Source: Curtobacterium sp. 9128
Lineage (GTDB): Bacteria; Actinomycetota; Actinomycetes; Actinomycetales; Microbacteriaceae
Direction: 5' to 3'
Assembly: GCF_900086645.1 (NCBI RefSeq)
Contig: NZ_LT576451.1
Span: 3,658,001-3,722,000, forward strand
DNA: 64,000 nucleotides
The notes beneath the pieces are model-generated. The model searched no databases. It worked only from the letters and a program-made list of their open reading frames with translations, and was not told the DNA's origin. The position numbers and the translations under genes are program-made. Below are positions 16,610-25,563 of the stretch, piece after piece. Within the stretch, counting starts at the first letter, position 1; every line of letters begins with the position of its first letter.

Positions 16610-18241
16610 GTGACCACGGACCTGGCCGACGCACTCCCCTCTGCGCCCGAAGTGCCCCGTGGGTCGCGCCTCGACGACTGGTGGGTGCGCGTCATGTCGG
16701 TCGGTTGGCGGGTCGCCACCTGGCGCTGGGCGGGGCCGATCGCGGTCACCGTGCTCGCGGCACTGTTGCGGCTCGTCGACCTGGGACGACCGCACTCACT
16801 GGTGTTCGACGAGACCTACTACGTCAAGGACGGATGGTCGATCGTCCACCTCGGGTACGAGGGCACCTGGCCAGCGAACCCCACGGACGACTCGCTCCCG
16901 ACGACCGACGAACGGTTCGCGGACGGCCAGACGAACCTGTTCACCAGTGCCGCGGAGTTCATCGCGCACCCGCCGCTCGGCAAGTACCTCATCGGCCTCG
17001 GGATGCTGCTGTTCGGGCCGGACAACTCGTTCGGCTGGCGGTTCGCGGTCGCGGTGCTCGGCATCGCGACGGTGTTCCTCGTCGCCGTGATCGCCCGGTC
17101 GCTGTTCCGCTCGACGCTCGTCGGCACGCTCGCCGGCGGGTTCCTGGCGGTCGACGGCCAGGCGATCGTGATGTCCCGCGTCACGCTGCTCGACGGGATC
17201 GTCACGTTCTTCGTCGTGCTCGGGTTCGGCGCGCTGCTGCTCGACCGCCGCTGGACCACGCGACGGCTCGACGCGTGGGTCGCACGCCGGGTCGCCGCCG
17301 GACGGGACACCCTCTGGGGCCCGGTGTTGTGGTGGCGGCCGTGGCTGCTCGCGATGGGACTGGCGCTCGGGCTCGCGACGAGCACGAAGTGGTCCGGGAT
17401 GTACTTCCTGGCGTTCTTCGCCGTGTACTCGGTGCTGACCGACATGATGCTGCGGAAGCGCGCCGGCATCGAGTTCTGGTCGTCGAGCGCATTCCTGCAG
17501 CAGGCACCGGTGACGTTCCTGCTCACGGTGCCGATCGCCGCCGCGACCTACCTGGCGTCCTGGACGGGGTGGTTCGTGTCGAAGGACGGATGGGACCGGA
17601 ACTGGATCGCCTCCGGCGGGCAGCGCTGGAGCGGGATCCTGTCGTGGGTGCCGGACAGCGTGCAGAACTGGTGGCACTACCAGTCCGAGATCTACGGCTT
17701 CAACATCGGCCTGCACACGCCGCACTCGTACCAGGCGAACCCGCTGCTCTGGATGCTCATGCAGCGCCCGACGTCGATGTACTACGTCGGCACGAACGCC
17801 GGGCAGGACGGCTGCACGGCGGTGCGGTGCGGTGCTGCCATCACGGGCGTCGCGAACCCGTTCATCTGGTACGCATCGGTCGTCGCGGTCGTGGCGCTGC
17901 TCGTGCTGTTCTTCCTGCGTCGCCGGTGGGAGTACGGCTTCGTCGTGATGGGCGTCGCGGCGGGGTACCTGCCGTGGCTGCTGTACGTGAACCGGACGGT
18001 CTTCCAGTTCTACACGATCGCGTTCGAGCCCTTCATGGTGATGGCGTTGGCCGCGGCGATCGGGCTCGTACTGGGCTCACGCGACGATCCGCGGCCACGT
18101 CGGACGAAGGCGATCGTGTGGGTCGGTGTGTACCTCGTCGTGGTGCTGCTCGCGAGTGCGTACTGGTACCCGATGTGGACCGCCATGCAGGTGCCGTGGG
18201 ACTTCGTCCGGTCGCACTACTGGCTGCCGAGCTGGTTGTAG
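16610..18241 (+). CDS. pmt: polyprenol-phosphate-mannose protein O-mannosyltransferase (PMT)
   Basis: 543 residues. Typical bacterial PMT: FDETYYVKDGWS (~66-77) with the catalytic Asp-Glu pair in the first external loop, HPPLGKYLIGLGMLLFGPD (~123-141), GWRFAVAVLG, and the ALGLATSTKWSGMYFLAF segment. About eleven membrane segments are seen, ending in VPWDFVRSHYWLPSWL. PMT moves mannose from polyprenol-phosphate to Ser/Thr of proteins as they leave through Sec. The pmt-rsmI divergent arrangement is standard in Actinobacteria, which strengthens the call. Confidence 0.94.
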   Translation: MTTDLADALPSAPEVPRGSRLDDWWVRVMSVGWRVATWRWAGPIAVTVLAALLRLVDLGRPHSLVFDETYYVKDGWSIVHLGYEGTWPANPTDDSLPTTDERFADGQTNLFTSAAEFIAHPPLGKYLIGLGMLLFGPDNSFGWRFAVAVLGIATVFLVAVIARSLFRSTLVGTLAGGFLAVDGQAIVMSRVTLLDGIVTFFVVLGFGALLLDRRWTTRRLDAWVARRVAAGRDTLWGPVLWWRPWLLAMGLALGLATSTKWSGMYFLAFFAVYSVLTDMMLRKRAGIEFWSSSAFLQQAPVTFLLTVPIAAATYLASWTGWFVSKDGWDRNWIASGGQRWSGILSWVPDSVQNWWHYQSEIYGFNIGLHTPHSYQANPLLWMLMQRPTSMYYVGTNAGQDGCTAVRCGAAITGVANPFIWYASVVAVVALLVLFFLRRRWEYGFVVMGVAAGYLPWLLYVNRTVFQFYTIAFEPFMVMALAAAIGLVLGSRDDPRPRRTKAIVWVGVYLVVVLLASAYWYPMWTAMQVPWDFVRSHYWLPSWL

Positions 18242-18301
18242 CGCTCGTCGCGCTGCGTGCGCGGTGCGTGCCGCGCAGTGCGGGTCGACAGGTCACGATC
18301 T

Positions 18302-18326
18302 GTCGGCTGGGAGGAGCTCAGCCGAC
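18302..18326 (+). terminator. hairpin terminator after pmt
   Basis: GTCGGCTG / CAGCCGAC, an 8-bp perfect stem with a nine-base loop, 60 bp after the pmt stop. A competing stem GCTCAGCCGA / TCGGC..CTGAGC covers 18316-18354. Confidence 0.45.
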
Positions 18327-18363
18327 GCGTTGTGACCGCTCGGCGGAACTGAGCGGGGTGTCG

Positions 18364-18400
18364 TGACCCGCCACGGGCCTGCCCCCTGCGCGGTGGGTCA
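18364..18400 (-). terminator. hairpin at the 3' end of the TetR gene
   Basis: TGACCCGCC opposite GGTGGGTCA (one G-T pair), overlapping the TetR stop codon at 18398. Possible terminator for the minus-strand gene. Confidence 0.35.
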
Positions 18401-19060
18401 GGACTGGGCGTGCAGCGCGCGCTCGATCGACTCGCGGTCGAGCGGCTCGCCGAGCATCCGGTGGTCGTCGACGTGCTGCGGCAGCACGCCCTCGATCAGG
18501 ACCTCGGCGTAGCGGCGCCACGCGCTCGGGTCGTGCGCGCGGGTGGCGTCCGCGACCGCACCCACCATGGTCGTGAGCATCGGGAGATCGCGGTAGTCGA
18601 ACCCGACCCGCACCACGCCGGCGTCGTGCGCACGACGGATGATCTCGGACACCTGGCGCTCGAGGCGGTCGCGCTCCTGCACGATCGAGGGGCGTCCCTT
18701 GCCCGCCCGGACGATGGCGTCAGCGAGTGCGCGGTCCCTGGCGCGGAACTCGAACACGCCCATCAGGTACAGCCGGAGCGACTCGCGCGGATCGATCTCC
18801 TCGGCAGCTCGTTCGGCGGCGGCGTTCATCGCGTCGAACTTGGTCGCGAGCAGCGCTTCGATCAGCGAGTCCTTGTCGGCGAACCGGCGGTAGACCGTCC
18901 CGACGCCGACCCCGGCTTCGTGCGCGATGTCGTTCAGGGTGACCGAGAGCCCGCGCTCCGCGAAGCACTTGCGCGCGGTCTGCAGGATCAACTCGCGGTT
19001 GCGGGCAGCGTCGGCGCGGAGGGGCCGCTCGAGCTCCGCGTGCTGGTCGATCGTGGTCAC
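18398..19060 (-). CDS. TetR-family repressor of the adjacent MFS pump
   Basis: 220 residues from the GTG at 19060 (TACGTT seven bases upstream). The DNA-binding domain is clear: NRELILQTARKCFAERG, LNDIAHEAGVGVGTVYRRFA and DKDSLIEALL (~20-70). The rest is a helical ligand-binding domain typical of TetR. It diverges from a DHA2-type efflux gene. Two near-identical palindromes, CGGATGCAACGCGTCCG and CGGATGCATCGCATCCG, lie between them, so it very probably represses both genes and is released by a toxic ligand. Confidence 0.9.
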   Translation of the reverse strand: MTTIDQHAELERPLRADAARNRELILQTARKCFAERGLSVTLNDIAHEAGVGVGTVYRRFADKDSLIEALLATKFDAMNAAAERAAEEIDPRESLRLYLMGVFEFRARDRALADAIVRAGKGRPSIVQERDRLERQVSEIIRRAHDAGVVRVGFDYRDLPMLTTMVGAVADATRAHDPSAWRRYAEVLIEGVLPQHVDDHRMLGEPLDRESIERALHAQS

Positions 19061-19067
19061 GCTCGCA

Positions 19068-19073
19068 AACGTA
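19068..19073 (-). promoter_or_regulatory. leaderless -10 element of the TetR gene
   Basis: Minus-strand TACGTT with seven bases to the GTG at 19060. Confidence 0.55.
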
Positions 19074-19094
19074 GTTGAACTTTCTGGGAATAAG

Positions 19095-19111
19095 CGGATG
19101 CAACGCGTCCG
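19095..19111. promoter_or_regulatory. TetR operator, site 1
   Basis: CGGATGC-AAC-GCGTCCG, a 17-bp palindrome with one mismatch, between the TetR and MFS genes. Same sequence class as site 2, 40 bp away. Confidence 0.7.
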
Positions 19112-19123
19112 TTTGGGCTTACA

Positions 19124-19129
19124 CTGGTG
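19124..19129 (+). promoter_or_regulatory. putative MFS promoter between the operators
   Basis: Approximate location of a TACACT hexamer (within GGCTTACACTGG) lying between the two operator palindromes. Repressor on either site would occlude it. Confidence 0.45.
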
Positions 19130-19134
19130 CGAAC

Positions 19135-19151
19135 CGGATGCATCGCATCCG
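19135..19151. promoter_or_regulatory. TetR operator, site 2
   Basis: CGGATGC-ATC-GCATCCG, a perfect 17-bp palindrome. Start-to-start distance to site 1 is 40 bp, close to four helical turns. Confidence 0.75.
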
Positions 19152-19226
19152 CTTTCTCCTCCCCGACCTGAAGTGCTCGACGGCGCGCGCTTCGACACCG
19201 TTCCATCCTTCTCAAGGAGGCCTGCC

Positions 19227-20765
19227 GTGACGGCAGAACAGACTGCGCCCGCGCCCACCGGCTCGGCACCCACGACCGCGGGCTCCGCACCCCGCAAGGA
19301 CCACCGCTGGATCGCCCTCGCGGTGATCGCCCTCGCTCAGCTCATGGTGGTGCTCGACGCCACCATCGTGAACATCGCGCTGCCCTCGGCGCAGCAGGAC
19401 CTCGGGTTCGGCACCGACCAGCGCCAGTGGATCGTCACGGCGTACTCGCTGGCGTTCGGATCCCTGCTGCTGCTCGGTGGTCGCCTCGGTGACCTCTTCG
19501 GCCGCAAGAACACCTTCATCATCGGGCTCGTCGGCTTCGCCGTCGCCTCGGTGCTCGGCGGCCTGGCGGACTCGTTCGGCCTGCTCGTCGCGGCCCGCGC
19601 ACTGCAGGGTGCGTTCGGCGCGCTCCTCGCCCCGTCCGCGCTGGGCATGCTGACCACGACCTTCCGCGACCCGAAGGAGCGCGGTCGTGCGTTCGGCATC
19701 TTCGGGTCGATCGCCGGCTCGGGTGCTGCGATCGGCCTGCTCCTCGGCGGCGTGCTCACCGAGTACGCGTCGTGGCGCTGGTGCCTCTACGTCAACGTCG
19801 TCTTCGCCGTCCTCGGCGTGATCGGCGCGCTGGTCTTCATGGCGAAGCCGCCGAAGGTCGAGCGTCCGCGCATCGACGTCGCCGGCGTCCTCACGATCAC
19901 GCTCGGCCTGGTCGGGGTCGTCTACGGCTTCTCCAACGCCGAGACCAACGGCTGGGACGACCCGCTGACGATCGTCATGCTCGCGGTCGGTGTCGTGCTC
20001 ATCGCGGCCTTCGTGTTCATCGAGACCCGCGTGGCGCACCCGTTGCTCCCCCTGCGCGTCGTGCTCGACCGTGACCGCGGTGGCTCGTTCATCGCCATCG
20101 GCCTCGTCGCGATCGGCATGTTCGGGATCTTCCTGTTCCTGACCTACTACCTCGAGCAGACCCTCGGGTTCTCCGCGCTGCAGACCGGCCTGGCGTTCCT
20201 GCCGATGCCGCTGTCGATCATGATCTCCGCGACGCAGATCGGTGGCCGGCTCCTGCCCCGCATCGGCCCGAAGGTCCTGATCTTCGCCGGCGCGCTCGTC
20301 GCCGCAACCGGTCTGCTCCTGCTGCTGCGCACCGACCTCGACAGCTCCTACGCGGGCACGGTCCTGCCGGCGCTCATCGTCATCGGTCTCGGCATGGGCA
20401 CGATCTTCTCGTCCGCGATGAACACCGCGACGACCGGGGTCGCCCGTGCGGATGCCGGCGTCGCGTCGGCGACGGTGAACACCATGCAGCAGATCGGCGG
20501 GTCGATCGGTACCGCGCTCCTGTCGACGATCTTCGCGGACGTCGTCAAGAACAGCCTCTCGGGGCTGTCCGCGGCACCGACGAAGCTCCAGCAGGCGCAG
20601 GCCACGCTCGACGGCTACCACGTCGCCTTCGCGATCTCGGCCGGCGTGCTGGTCGTCGTCGCGATCGCCAGTGGGCTGCTCATCAACCGGCAGTCCGTGC
20701 GACTGGCCAAGCTCGAGCACCTCAGCGCCAACGCGACCGGCAGCATCCCGGCCGCCGCGCACTGA
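19227..20765 (+). CDS. MFS drug efflux transporter, DHA2 (EmrB/QacA) family
   Basis: 512 residues from a GTG seven bases after a strong AAGGAGG site. Fourteen hydrophobic segments are expected from the family and pattern. Motif D1 (VLDATIVNIALPSAQQDLGF) is in TM1, motif A (GGRLGDLFGRK) in loop 2-3, and the motif C-like GSIAGSGAAIGLLLGGVL in TM5. It is a proton-driven drug or metabolite exporter in the cytoplasmic membrane. The divergent TetR gene and two operators indicate induction by its substrate, which cannot be named. Confidence 0.92.
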   Translation: MTAEQTAPAPTGSAPTTAGSAPRKDHRWIALAVIALAQLMVVLDATIVNIALPSAQQDLGFGTDQRQWIVTAYSLAFGSLLLLGGRLGDLFGRKNTFIIGLVGFAVASVLGGLADSFGLLVAARALQGAFGALLAPSALGMLTTTFRDPKERGRAFGIFGSIAGSGAAIGLLLGGVLTEYASWRWCLYVNVVFAVLGVIGALVFMAKPPKVERPRIDVAGVLTITLGLVGVVYGFSNAETNGWDDPLTIVMLAVGVVLIAAFVFIETRVAHPLLPLRVVLDRDRGGSFIAIGLVAIGMFGIFLFLTYYLEQTLGFSALQTGLAFLPMPLSIMISATQIGGRLLPRIGPKVLIFAGALVAATGLLLLLRTDLDSSYAGTVLPALIVIGLGMGTIFSSAMNTATTGVARADAGVASATVNTMQQIGGSIGTALLSTIFADVVKNSLSGLSAAPTKLQQAQATLDGYHVAFAISAGVLVVVAIASGLLINRQSVRLAKLEHLSANATGSIPAAAH

Positions 20766-20780
20766 CGCGAGGACGACACA

Positions 20781-20822
20781 CGCGGAAGGCCCGCTCGACT
20801 CCGGTCGGGCGGGCCTTCCGCG
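20781..20822 (+). terminator. strong hairpin terminator after the MFS gene
   Basis: A perfect 14-bp stem, CGCGGAAGGCCCGC / GCGGGCCTTCCGCG, with a 14-base loop, 15 bp after the stop codon. Confidence 0.8.
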
Positions 20823-20881
20823 TTCCGGGCGTCGTGCGGGTGCGGGCGGGGGGTGGGCGGGCGCGGGGGCGGGGTGGTCGA

Positions 20882-20931
20882 CTCCGAACGACGAAGTCGC
20901 TGTCGTACGACGTCGACTTTGTCGTTCGGAG
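20882..20931. repeat. 50-bp palindrome, repeat family B copy 1
   Basis: Near-perfect inverted repeat beginning CTCCGAACGACGAAGTCGCT and centred on GTCGTACGAC. A second copy is at 43299-43343 and a degenerate one at 43381-43413. Located between the MFS terminator and the sulfurtransferase promoter; the rest of the 274-bp gap holds nothing recognisable. Confidence 0.8.
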
Positions 20932-21026
20932 CCCATCGAAGCGACGTTCCTTCGGCGACACACCACCCGCATCGGCCCCGATTGCGCACTGTTGCGATTC
21001 TCCTGTCAGACGTCAGGGGTGGGCAT

Positions 21027-21032
21027 TATCGT
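21027..21032 (+). promoter_or_regulatory. leaderless -10 element of the sulfurtransferase gene
   Basis: TATCGT with seven bases to the ATG at 21040. Confidence 0.55.
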
Positions 21033-21039
21033 GTGCGCC

Positions 21040-21900
21040 ATGGCCCCCGTCCTGACCTCGCCACTCGTGTCCACGCAGTGGCTCGCCGACCACCTCGGTG
21101 CCGATGAGCTCGTCGTCCTCGACGCCTCCGTGCACACGTCCGGTGTCGGCCTCGGGACGACCTGGCATGCCGCCGGAGACGCGTACGAACAGCACGGACA
21201 CGTGCCCGGTGCCCGCTACGCCGACCTCCTCCACGACTTCTCGGCACCCGACTCCGACCTCCCGTTCACGCGCCCCGGCGCCGAGCGGTTCGAGCAGGCG
21301 GCCCGGGCACTCGGCATCACCAACACGTCGACCGTCGTGGTCTACGACGACAGTGTCGGCGAATGGTCAGCACGGCTCTGGTGGATCTTCCGGTCGTTCG
21401 GGTTCGACGACGTCGCCGTGCTCGACGGCGGGTTCGTGAAGTGGCGGGACGAAGGACGTCCGGTCCGGGTCGGCGCGCTGACCACCCGCGCGGACGACCC
21501 CGACACGCAGCACGCCTTCCTCGCGGGCGAGGAACGGCCGCTCTGGGCCGACCGCGACCGGGTCGAACGCGCGGTGGACGGCACGCAGCCGGCCGCGCTG
21601 GTCCTGGCCGCGGACGAGACCGTCCTCGGTGACGGGCACGCCCCGGTCGTCCCCGGCACAACCCCGATCGCACTGCGGCGCATCGTCGACCAGGACTCGA
21701 ACACGCTGCGGCGGCCGGCTGCGCTGGCGGACGCGTTCGCCCCGGTGTTCGACGCGGACGAGATCGTGACCTACTGCGGCGTGGGCAGCGCCGCGTGCGT
21801 CGACGCCCTCGCGCTCACCGTGCTCGGACACGACCGGGTGCAGGTGTACGACGGCTCCCTCGCCGACTGGTGGCGCCGCGAACCCGAACTCGCGTCCTGA
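21040..21900 (+). CDS. tandem-rhodanese sulfurtransferase (thiosulfate/3-mercaptopyruvate type)
   Basis: 286 residues with two rhodanese repeats. The first (inactive) half has VLDASVHTSG, HVPGARYADLLHDFS, VVVYDDSVGEWSARLWWIF and VLDGGFVKWRDEGRPV. The second carries the active loop VTYCGVGSAACVDAL with C246, then VQVYDGSLADWW. The CGVGSAA loop fits sulfurtransferases acting on thiosulfate or mercaptopyruvate. Its function may be cyanide detoxification or sulfur trafficking. The last codons and stop are the first unit of a 20-bp tandem repeat. Confidence 0.9.
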   Translation: MAPVLTSPLVSTQWLADHLGADELVVLDASVHTSGVGLGTTWHAAGDAYEQHGHVPGARYADLLHDFSAPDSDLPFTRPGAERFEQAARALGITNTSTVVVYDDSVGEWSARLWWIFRSFGFDDVAVLDGGFVKWRDEGRPVRVGALTTRADDPDTQHAFLAGEERPLWADRDRVERAVDGTQPAALVLAADETVLGDGHAPVVPGTTPIALRRIVDQDSNTLRRPAALADAFAPVFDADEIVTYCGVGSAACVDALALTVLGHDRVQVYDGSLADWWRREPELAS

Positions 21901-21960
21901 CACCAGCACTCGCGTCCTGACACCAGCACTCGCGTCCTGACACCAGAACTCGCGTCCTGA
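21886..21960. repeat. 20-bp tandem repeat across a stop codon
   Basis: Unit ACTCGCGTCCTGACACCAGC repeats about 3.7 times, beginning in the last codons of the sulfurtransferase gene and ending 43 bp before the next gene. Each unit repeats the TGA. One unit has A for C. Confidence 0.85.
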
Positions 21961-21990
21961 CACCCGACCACACACGCACCCGCGCGGCAC

Positions 21991-21996
21991 TAGCGT
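21991..21996 (+). promoter_or_regulatory. leaderless -10 element of the epimerase-like gene
   Basis: TAGCGT with seven bases to the ATG at 22004. Confidence 0.55.
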
Positions 21997-22003
21997 TGCC
22001 GTC

Positions 22004-23068
22004 ATGAGCTCCAGACGCGCGGTCATCCTCGGCGGAACGGGCGGGATCGGCTCCGCCGTCGCGCGCGAGCTCCTCGACACCTCCGGCCGCGGCGGTGACG
22101 ACTGGCAGGTCGACGTCGTCGCACGCCGAGGAGGTGCGATCGCGGACACGCTCACGAGGGACGGCGCGACGTTCGTCCCCGGCGACCGCCGCGACTCGAC
22201 CGTGCTCCGCGATCTCCTGCGCCCCGGTGCGGACCTGCTCGTGGACACCGTCGGCGCGACCCGTGACGACGCAGCACAGCTCCTGCCGTTCCTGGGCGAC
22301 GTCGGCTCGACCGTGTTCGTCTCGTCGAAGGCGGTCTACGTCGACGAGCAGGGACGGCACGCGAACTCGCTCGACAAGCCCGTGTTCGGCGGTCCGGTCA
22401 CGGAACTCCAGCCGACGGTGACCGCGGCGGACGCCGACCCGACGAGTCGCGACGGGTACGCCGCGGCGAAGGTCGCAGCCGAACAGCTGCTGCTCGACCA
22501 CGGCGCTCCCGTCACGGTGCTCCGCCCGTCGAAGGTCTACGGGGTCGGTGTCGGCCGTCCTCGCGAGTGGTTCGTCGTGCGCCGGGTCCTCGACGGCCGC
22601 GAGCGGGTCCTCCTCGCCGACGGCGGCCGCGGAGTCGACCACACCACGGCGGCCAGTGGCATCGGTTCGCTGGTCCGGCTCGTCGCCGACGCCCCCGACC
22701 GCCGGATCCTCAACGTCGCCGATGAGACGGCCCCGTCGGCGCTCGAGATCGTCCGGACGATCGCCGGCCACCTCGACCACCGGTTCGACGAGGTCCTGCT
22801 CGACGCCGACGCGCCGGCGTTCGTCGGAGTGACCCCGTGGTCGTCCCCGTCGCCGTTCGTCCTCGACACCACCGCGGCCAGGTCGCTCGGATGGGAGCCG
22901 CCCCGCTTCGCCGATGCCGTCCTCCCGGAACTCGACTGGCTCGTCGAGACGGCGCACCGCACCCCTGCGGACGGTGACGTGCCCTGGGCGTCCGACCCGT
23001 TCTGGGACCGGATGTTCGACTACGGCCCGGAGGACGCCGCACTCGTCCTCCTCTCGATCGGCGGCTGA
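22004..23068 (+). CDS. NAD-dependent epimerase/dehydratase family protein
   Basis: 354 residues, extended-SDR fold. The N-terminal cofactor loop is AVILGGTGGIGSAVAREL (~6-23), followed by VDTVGATRDDA, FVSSKAVYVDEQG and the catalytic-type GYAAAKVAAEQLL (Tyr-x3-Lys). VLRPSKVYGVG and VDHTTAASGIGSLV follow the usual order of nucleotide-sugar epimerases. The Ser-Tyr-Lys residues are in place, so it is probably active on a nucleotide sugar or related metabolite. The P-loop kinase gene begins three bases after its stop. The substrate is unknown. Confidence 0.8.
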   Translation: MSSRRAVILGGTGGIGSAVARELLDTSGRGGDDWQVDVVARRGGAIADTLTRDGATFVPGDRRDSTVLRDLLRPGADLLVDTVGATRDDAAQLLPFLGDVGSTVFVSSKAVYVDEQGRHANSLDKPVFGGPVTELQPTVTAADADPTSRDGYAAAKVAAEQLLLDHGAPVTVLRPSKVYGVGVGRPREWFVVRRVLDGRERVLLADGGRGVDHTTAASGIGSLVRLVADAPDRRILNVADETAPSALEIVRTIAGHLDHRFDEVLLDADAPAFVGVTPWSSPSPFVLDTTAARSLGWEPPRFADAVLPELDWLVETAHRTPADGDVPWASDPFWDRMFDYGPEDAALVLLSIGG

Positions 23069-23071
23069 TCG

Positions 23072-23602
23072 GTGCCGCGTTCCGAGGTGCTCTTCATCGG
23101 CGGCCGGTCCGGTGTCGGCAAGTCGACAGCGGCCGAGGCACTGCACGACCTGCTCACGGACGCGGACGTCCGGCACGCGGTGATCGAGGGCGACGTACTC
23201 GACCTCGCCCACCCCGCTCCGCACGTCGAGCACCCGGAGGCGAGGCTCACGGAACGCAACCTCGCGGCGATGTGGGCGAACTACCGCGCGCTCGGGCACC
23301 ACCGTCTCGTGTACACGAACACCGTGTCCGTCCTCGAAGCAGACCGCCTGGCCGCCGCGATGGGCGACGACCCCGTCGTGGTCGCCGTGCTGCTCCGGGC
23401 CGGAGACGAGACGACGGCGTCCCGGTTGCAGCGGCGGTCGGGCGGCGAGCTCCCGGTGGCGCAGCTCGCGCACTCGACACGGACAGCCGGGAGGCTCGAC
23501 ACGGCTTCCGCAGACCGGTTCACCCGAATCGACACGGACGCCATGGCCCCGGCCGACGTGGCACGTCGGCTCGCGTCCTTGACCGGGTGGCTTCCCGCCT
23601 GA
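23072..23602 (+). CDS. small P-loop kinase-like ATPase
   Basis: 176 residues from GTG 23072. The Walker A motif [19 protein letters not shown] (~10-28) and a later acidic strand ([13 protein letters not shown]) fit the AAA_33/zeta-type small-molecule kinase group. An Arg-rich lid ([13 protein letters not shown]) follows near 120. The substrate is unknown. It is three bases downstream of the epimerase-like gene and likely shares its promoter, so a joint sugar-modification role is possible but speculative. Confidence 0.7.
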   Translation: MPRSEVLFIGGRSGVGKSTAAEALHDLLTDADVRHAVIEGDVLDLAHPAPHVEHPEARLTERNLAAMWANYRALGHHRLVYTNTVSVLEADRLAAAMGDDPVVVAVLLRAGDETTASRLQRRSGGELPVAQLAHSTRTAGRLDTASADRFTRIDTDAMAPADVARRLASLTGWLPA

Positions 23603-23681
23603 GCCCTGTGGAGACGGACGATCCGTCCACACATCGTCCCGCCGCCCGTCCCGTTCAGCGCCGACCGTGCACGCTGGACAC

Positions 23682-25538
23682 ATGAACGACAACCGGCTCG
23701 GCACCGCCGTCAGTCCGTACCTCCGACTGCACGCCGACAACCCGGTGGACTGGCGGGAGTGGGGTCCAGCGGCATTCGCGGAAGCGCGCGAGCGCGATGT
23801 CCCGGTCCTGGTGTCGATCGGCTACGCGACCTGCCACTGGTGCCACGTCATGGCCCGTGAGAGCTTCGCCGATCCGGAGATCGCCGAGCTGTTGCGGCGG
23901 GACTTCGTCGCCGTGAAGGTCGACCGAGAAGAACGGCCCGACGTCGACGCGAGCACCATGGCGGCCGCCGCGGCGTTCACCGAACAACTCGGATGGCCGT
24001 TGACCGCATTCATGACCCCCGACGCCCACGTCTTCTTCGCGGGCACGTACTCCCCGCCGACTCCCGTCGGGGGTCACCCGTCGTTCCGGCAGGTGCTCGC
24101 CGCGGTCGTCGATGCCTGGCACGACCGTCGTGCTGAGGTGGATGCCAACGCGACCGCACTCGCCGGGGCCATCCGCCAGGGCGCCGTGGACGCGGCGACT
24201 CCGGACGGTGCCGACGGCGCCGGGGCCGACCCGGGCCTCCCGTCCGTCGACGCGGTCCACGGCGTCGTCGACACCCTGCTGCAAGCAGAGGACACCGTCC
24301 ACGGTGGTTTCGGCGGCGCACCGAAGTTCCCCTCAGCACCACTCTTGGAGTTCCTCGCCGATGCCGGGGCCGACGGCGTCGCAGCCGCGCATCCCCTGCT
24401 CGAACGCTCACTCCGGGTGATCGCGTCCTCCGAGCTGACCGATGCCGACGGTGGGGTGTTCCGGTACGCGACCCAGCGAGACTGGGGCGTGCCGCACTAC
24501 GAGCGCATGCTCTACGACAACGCCGGGCTGCTGGCGATGGCACCTCGGGACCAGGCTCGGGGCATCGCGGACTTCCTGCGCGACACCCTCCGCCGGCCGG
24601 ACGGCGCGTTCGTCGCGGCACAGGACAGCGAGTCCACGATCGACGGGCTCCGCGTCGAAGGCGAGTGGTACCGACGCCCGCTCGCGGACCGGGTCGCGCT
24701 CGCTCCACCGCCCCTCGACGACCAGGTGCTGACCGGGTGGAACGGGCTCGCGATCCGCGGTCTCGCGATCGCCGGCGCGCGGCACGGGGACGACGAGATG
24801 ATCGCCCTCGCGCGATCTGCCGCCGACGCCCTGATCGCCGGGCACCTGCGGAACGGACACGTCGTGGTGCGTGCCAGCACCCCGCGGGGTTCCTCGACCG
24901 CACCGCCCACGATCGAGGACATCGGGCTCTTCGCCGAAGGCCTCCTGGAACTGGCGGTGTTCACCGGCGAGGTCGCCTACGCGGAGACGGCGAGGACCCT
25001 CGTCGACGACGGGCTCTCGGGGACGCTGGCCGTCGACCCGGTGCTGGCCGCTTCCGGCACCGCGACCGGGGAGCAGCCGCAAACGGCGATGCGATCGGGC
25101 ACCGTGGCGCTGGCGAACGCGGCGCTGACCCTCGCGGCCCTGACCGGCGTCGAGGACTACCGGACCGCTGCTGCGTCCCTCATCGCGGACCGCGCGCGCA
25201 CTGGTGTCGGTCGACCGCTCGGGCACGCGGACGCGCTTGGCGTCGCGCTGGCGCTGCAGCGGCCCTCGCGGGAAGTCGTCGTCGTGACGTCGGTGGAGTC
25301 GCCGGGAGCGGTCGGGTCAGCCGTCGCGATGCGGCGTGCCGCGGTGACCGAGCGGCGTCCGGGCACGGTGACGGTCCTCGTGACACCGGAACAGGCGCGC
25401 GCGTGGGCCACAGCGGGCTTCGCACTCCTCGAGTCACGCGACGCGCTCGACCCCGCCGCGTACGTCTGCCACGACCGTGTGTGCGCCCTGCCCGCCCGCG
25501 ATGCGGACGAACTCGCCGCGCAGCTCACGTCTGCGTGA
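23682..25538 (+). CDS. DUF255 thioredoxin-like/glycoside-hydrolase-like protein (YyaL type)
   Basis: 618 residues from ATG 23682. The N-terminal thioredoxin-like part has [10 protein letters not shown] (CxxC at ~50-53), [11 protein letters not shown] and [12 protein letters not shown]. The C-terminal part resembles an (alpha/alpha)6 barrel seen in YyaL and mammalian SPATA20: [38 protein letters not shown] and LYDNAGLLA. The CxxC suggests redox or folding work; the family's role is not settled. A linker near residue 185 contains 15 bp identical to a palindromic repeat of this genome. Confidence 0.88.
   Translation: MNDNRLGTAVSPYLRLHADNPVDWREWGPAAFAEARERDVPVLVSIGYATCHWCHVMARESFADPEIAELLRRDFVAVKVDREERPDVDASTMAAAAAFTEQLGWPLTAFMTPDAHVFFAGTYSPPTPVGGHPSFRQVLAAVVDAWHDRRAEVDANATALAGAIRQGAVDAATPDGADGAGADPGLPSVDAVHGVVDTLLQAEDTVHGGFGGAPKFPSAPLLEFLADAGADGVAAAHPLLERSLRVIASSELTDADGGVFRYATQRDWGVPHYERMLYDNAGLLAMAPRDQARGIADFLRDTLRRPDGAFVAAQDSESTIDGLRVEGEWYRRPLADRVALAPPPLDDQVLTGWNGLAIRGLAIAGARHGDDEMIALARSAADALIAGHLRNGHVVVRASTPRGSSTAPPTIEDIGLFAEGLLELAVFTGEVAYAETARTLVDDGLSGTLAVDPVLAASGTATGEQPQTAMRSGTVALANAALTLAALTGVEDYRTAAASLIADRARTGVGRPLGHADALGVALALQRPSREVVVVTSVESPGAVGSAVAMRRAAVTERRPGTVTVLVTPEQARAWATAGFALLESRDALDPAAYVCHDRVCALPARDADELAAQLTSA
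24232..24246 (+). repeat. family A half-element inside the DUF255 gene
   Basis: CGGGCCTCCCGTCCG, identical to the right end of the palindrome at 15706-15720, inside the poorly conserved linker coding for DPGLPSV. Confidence 0.5.
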
Positions 25539-25548
25539 GCGCGGGCGG

Positions 25549-25554
25549 TATCCT
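25549..25554 (+). promoter_or_regulatory. -10 element close to the hrpA start
   Basis: TATCCT, nine bases before ATG 25564 and three before an in-frame ATG at 25558; the later ATG is favoured. Confidence 0.4.
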
Positions 25555-25563
25555 GGAATGCTC

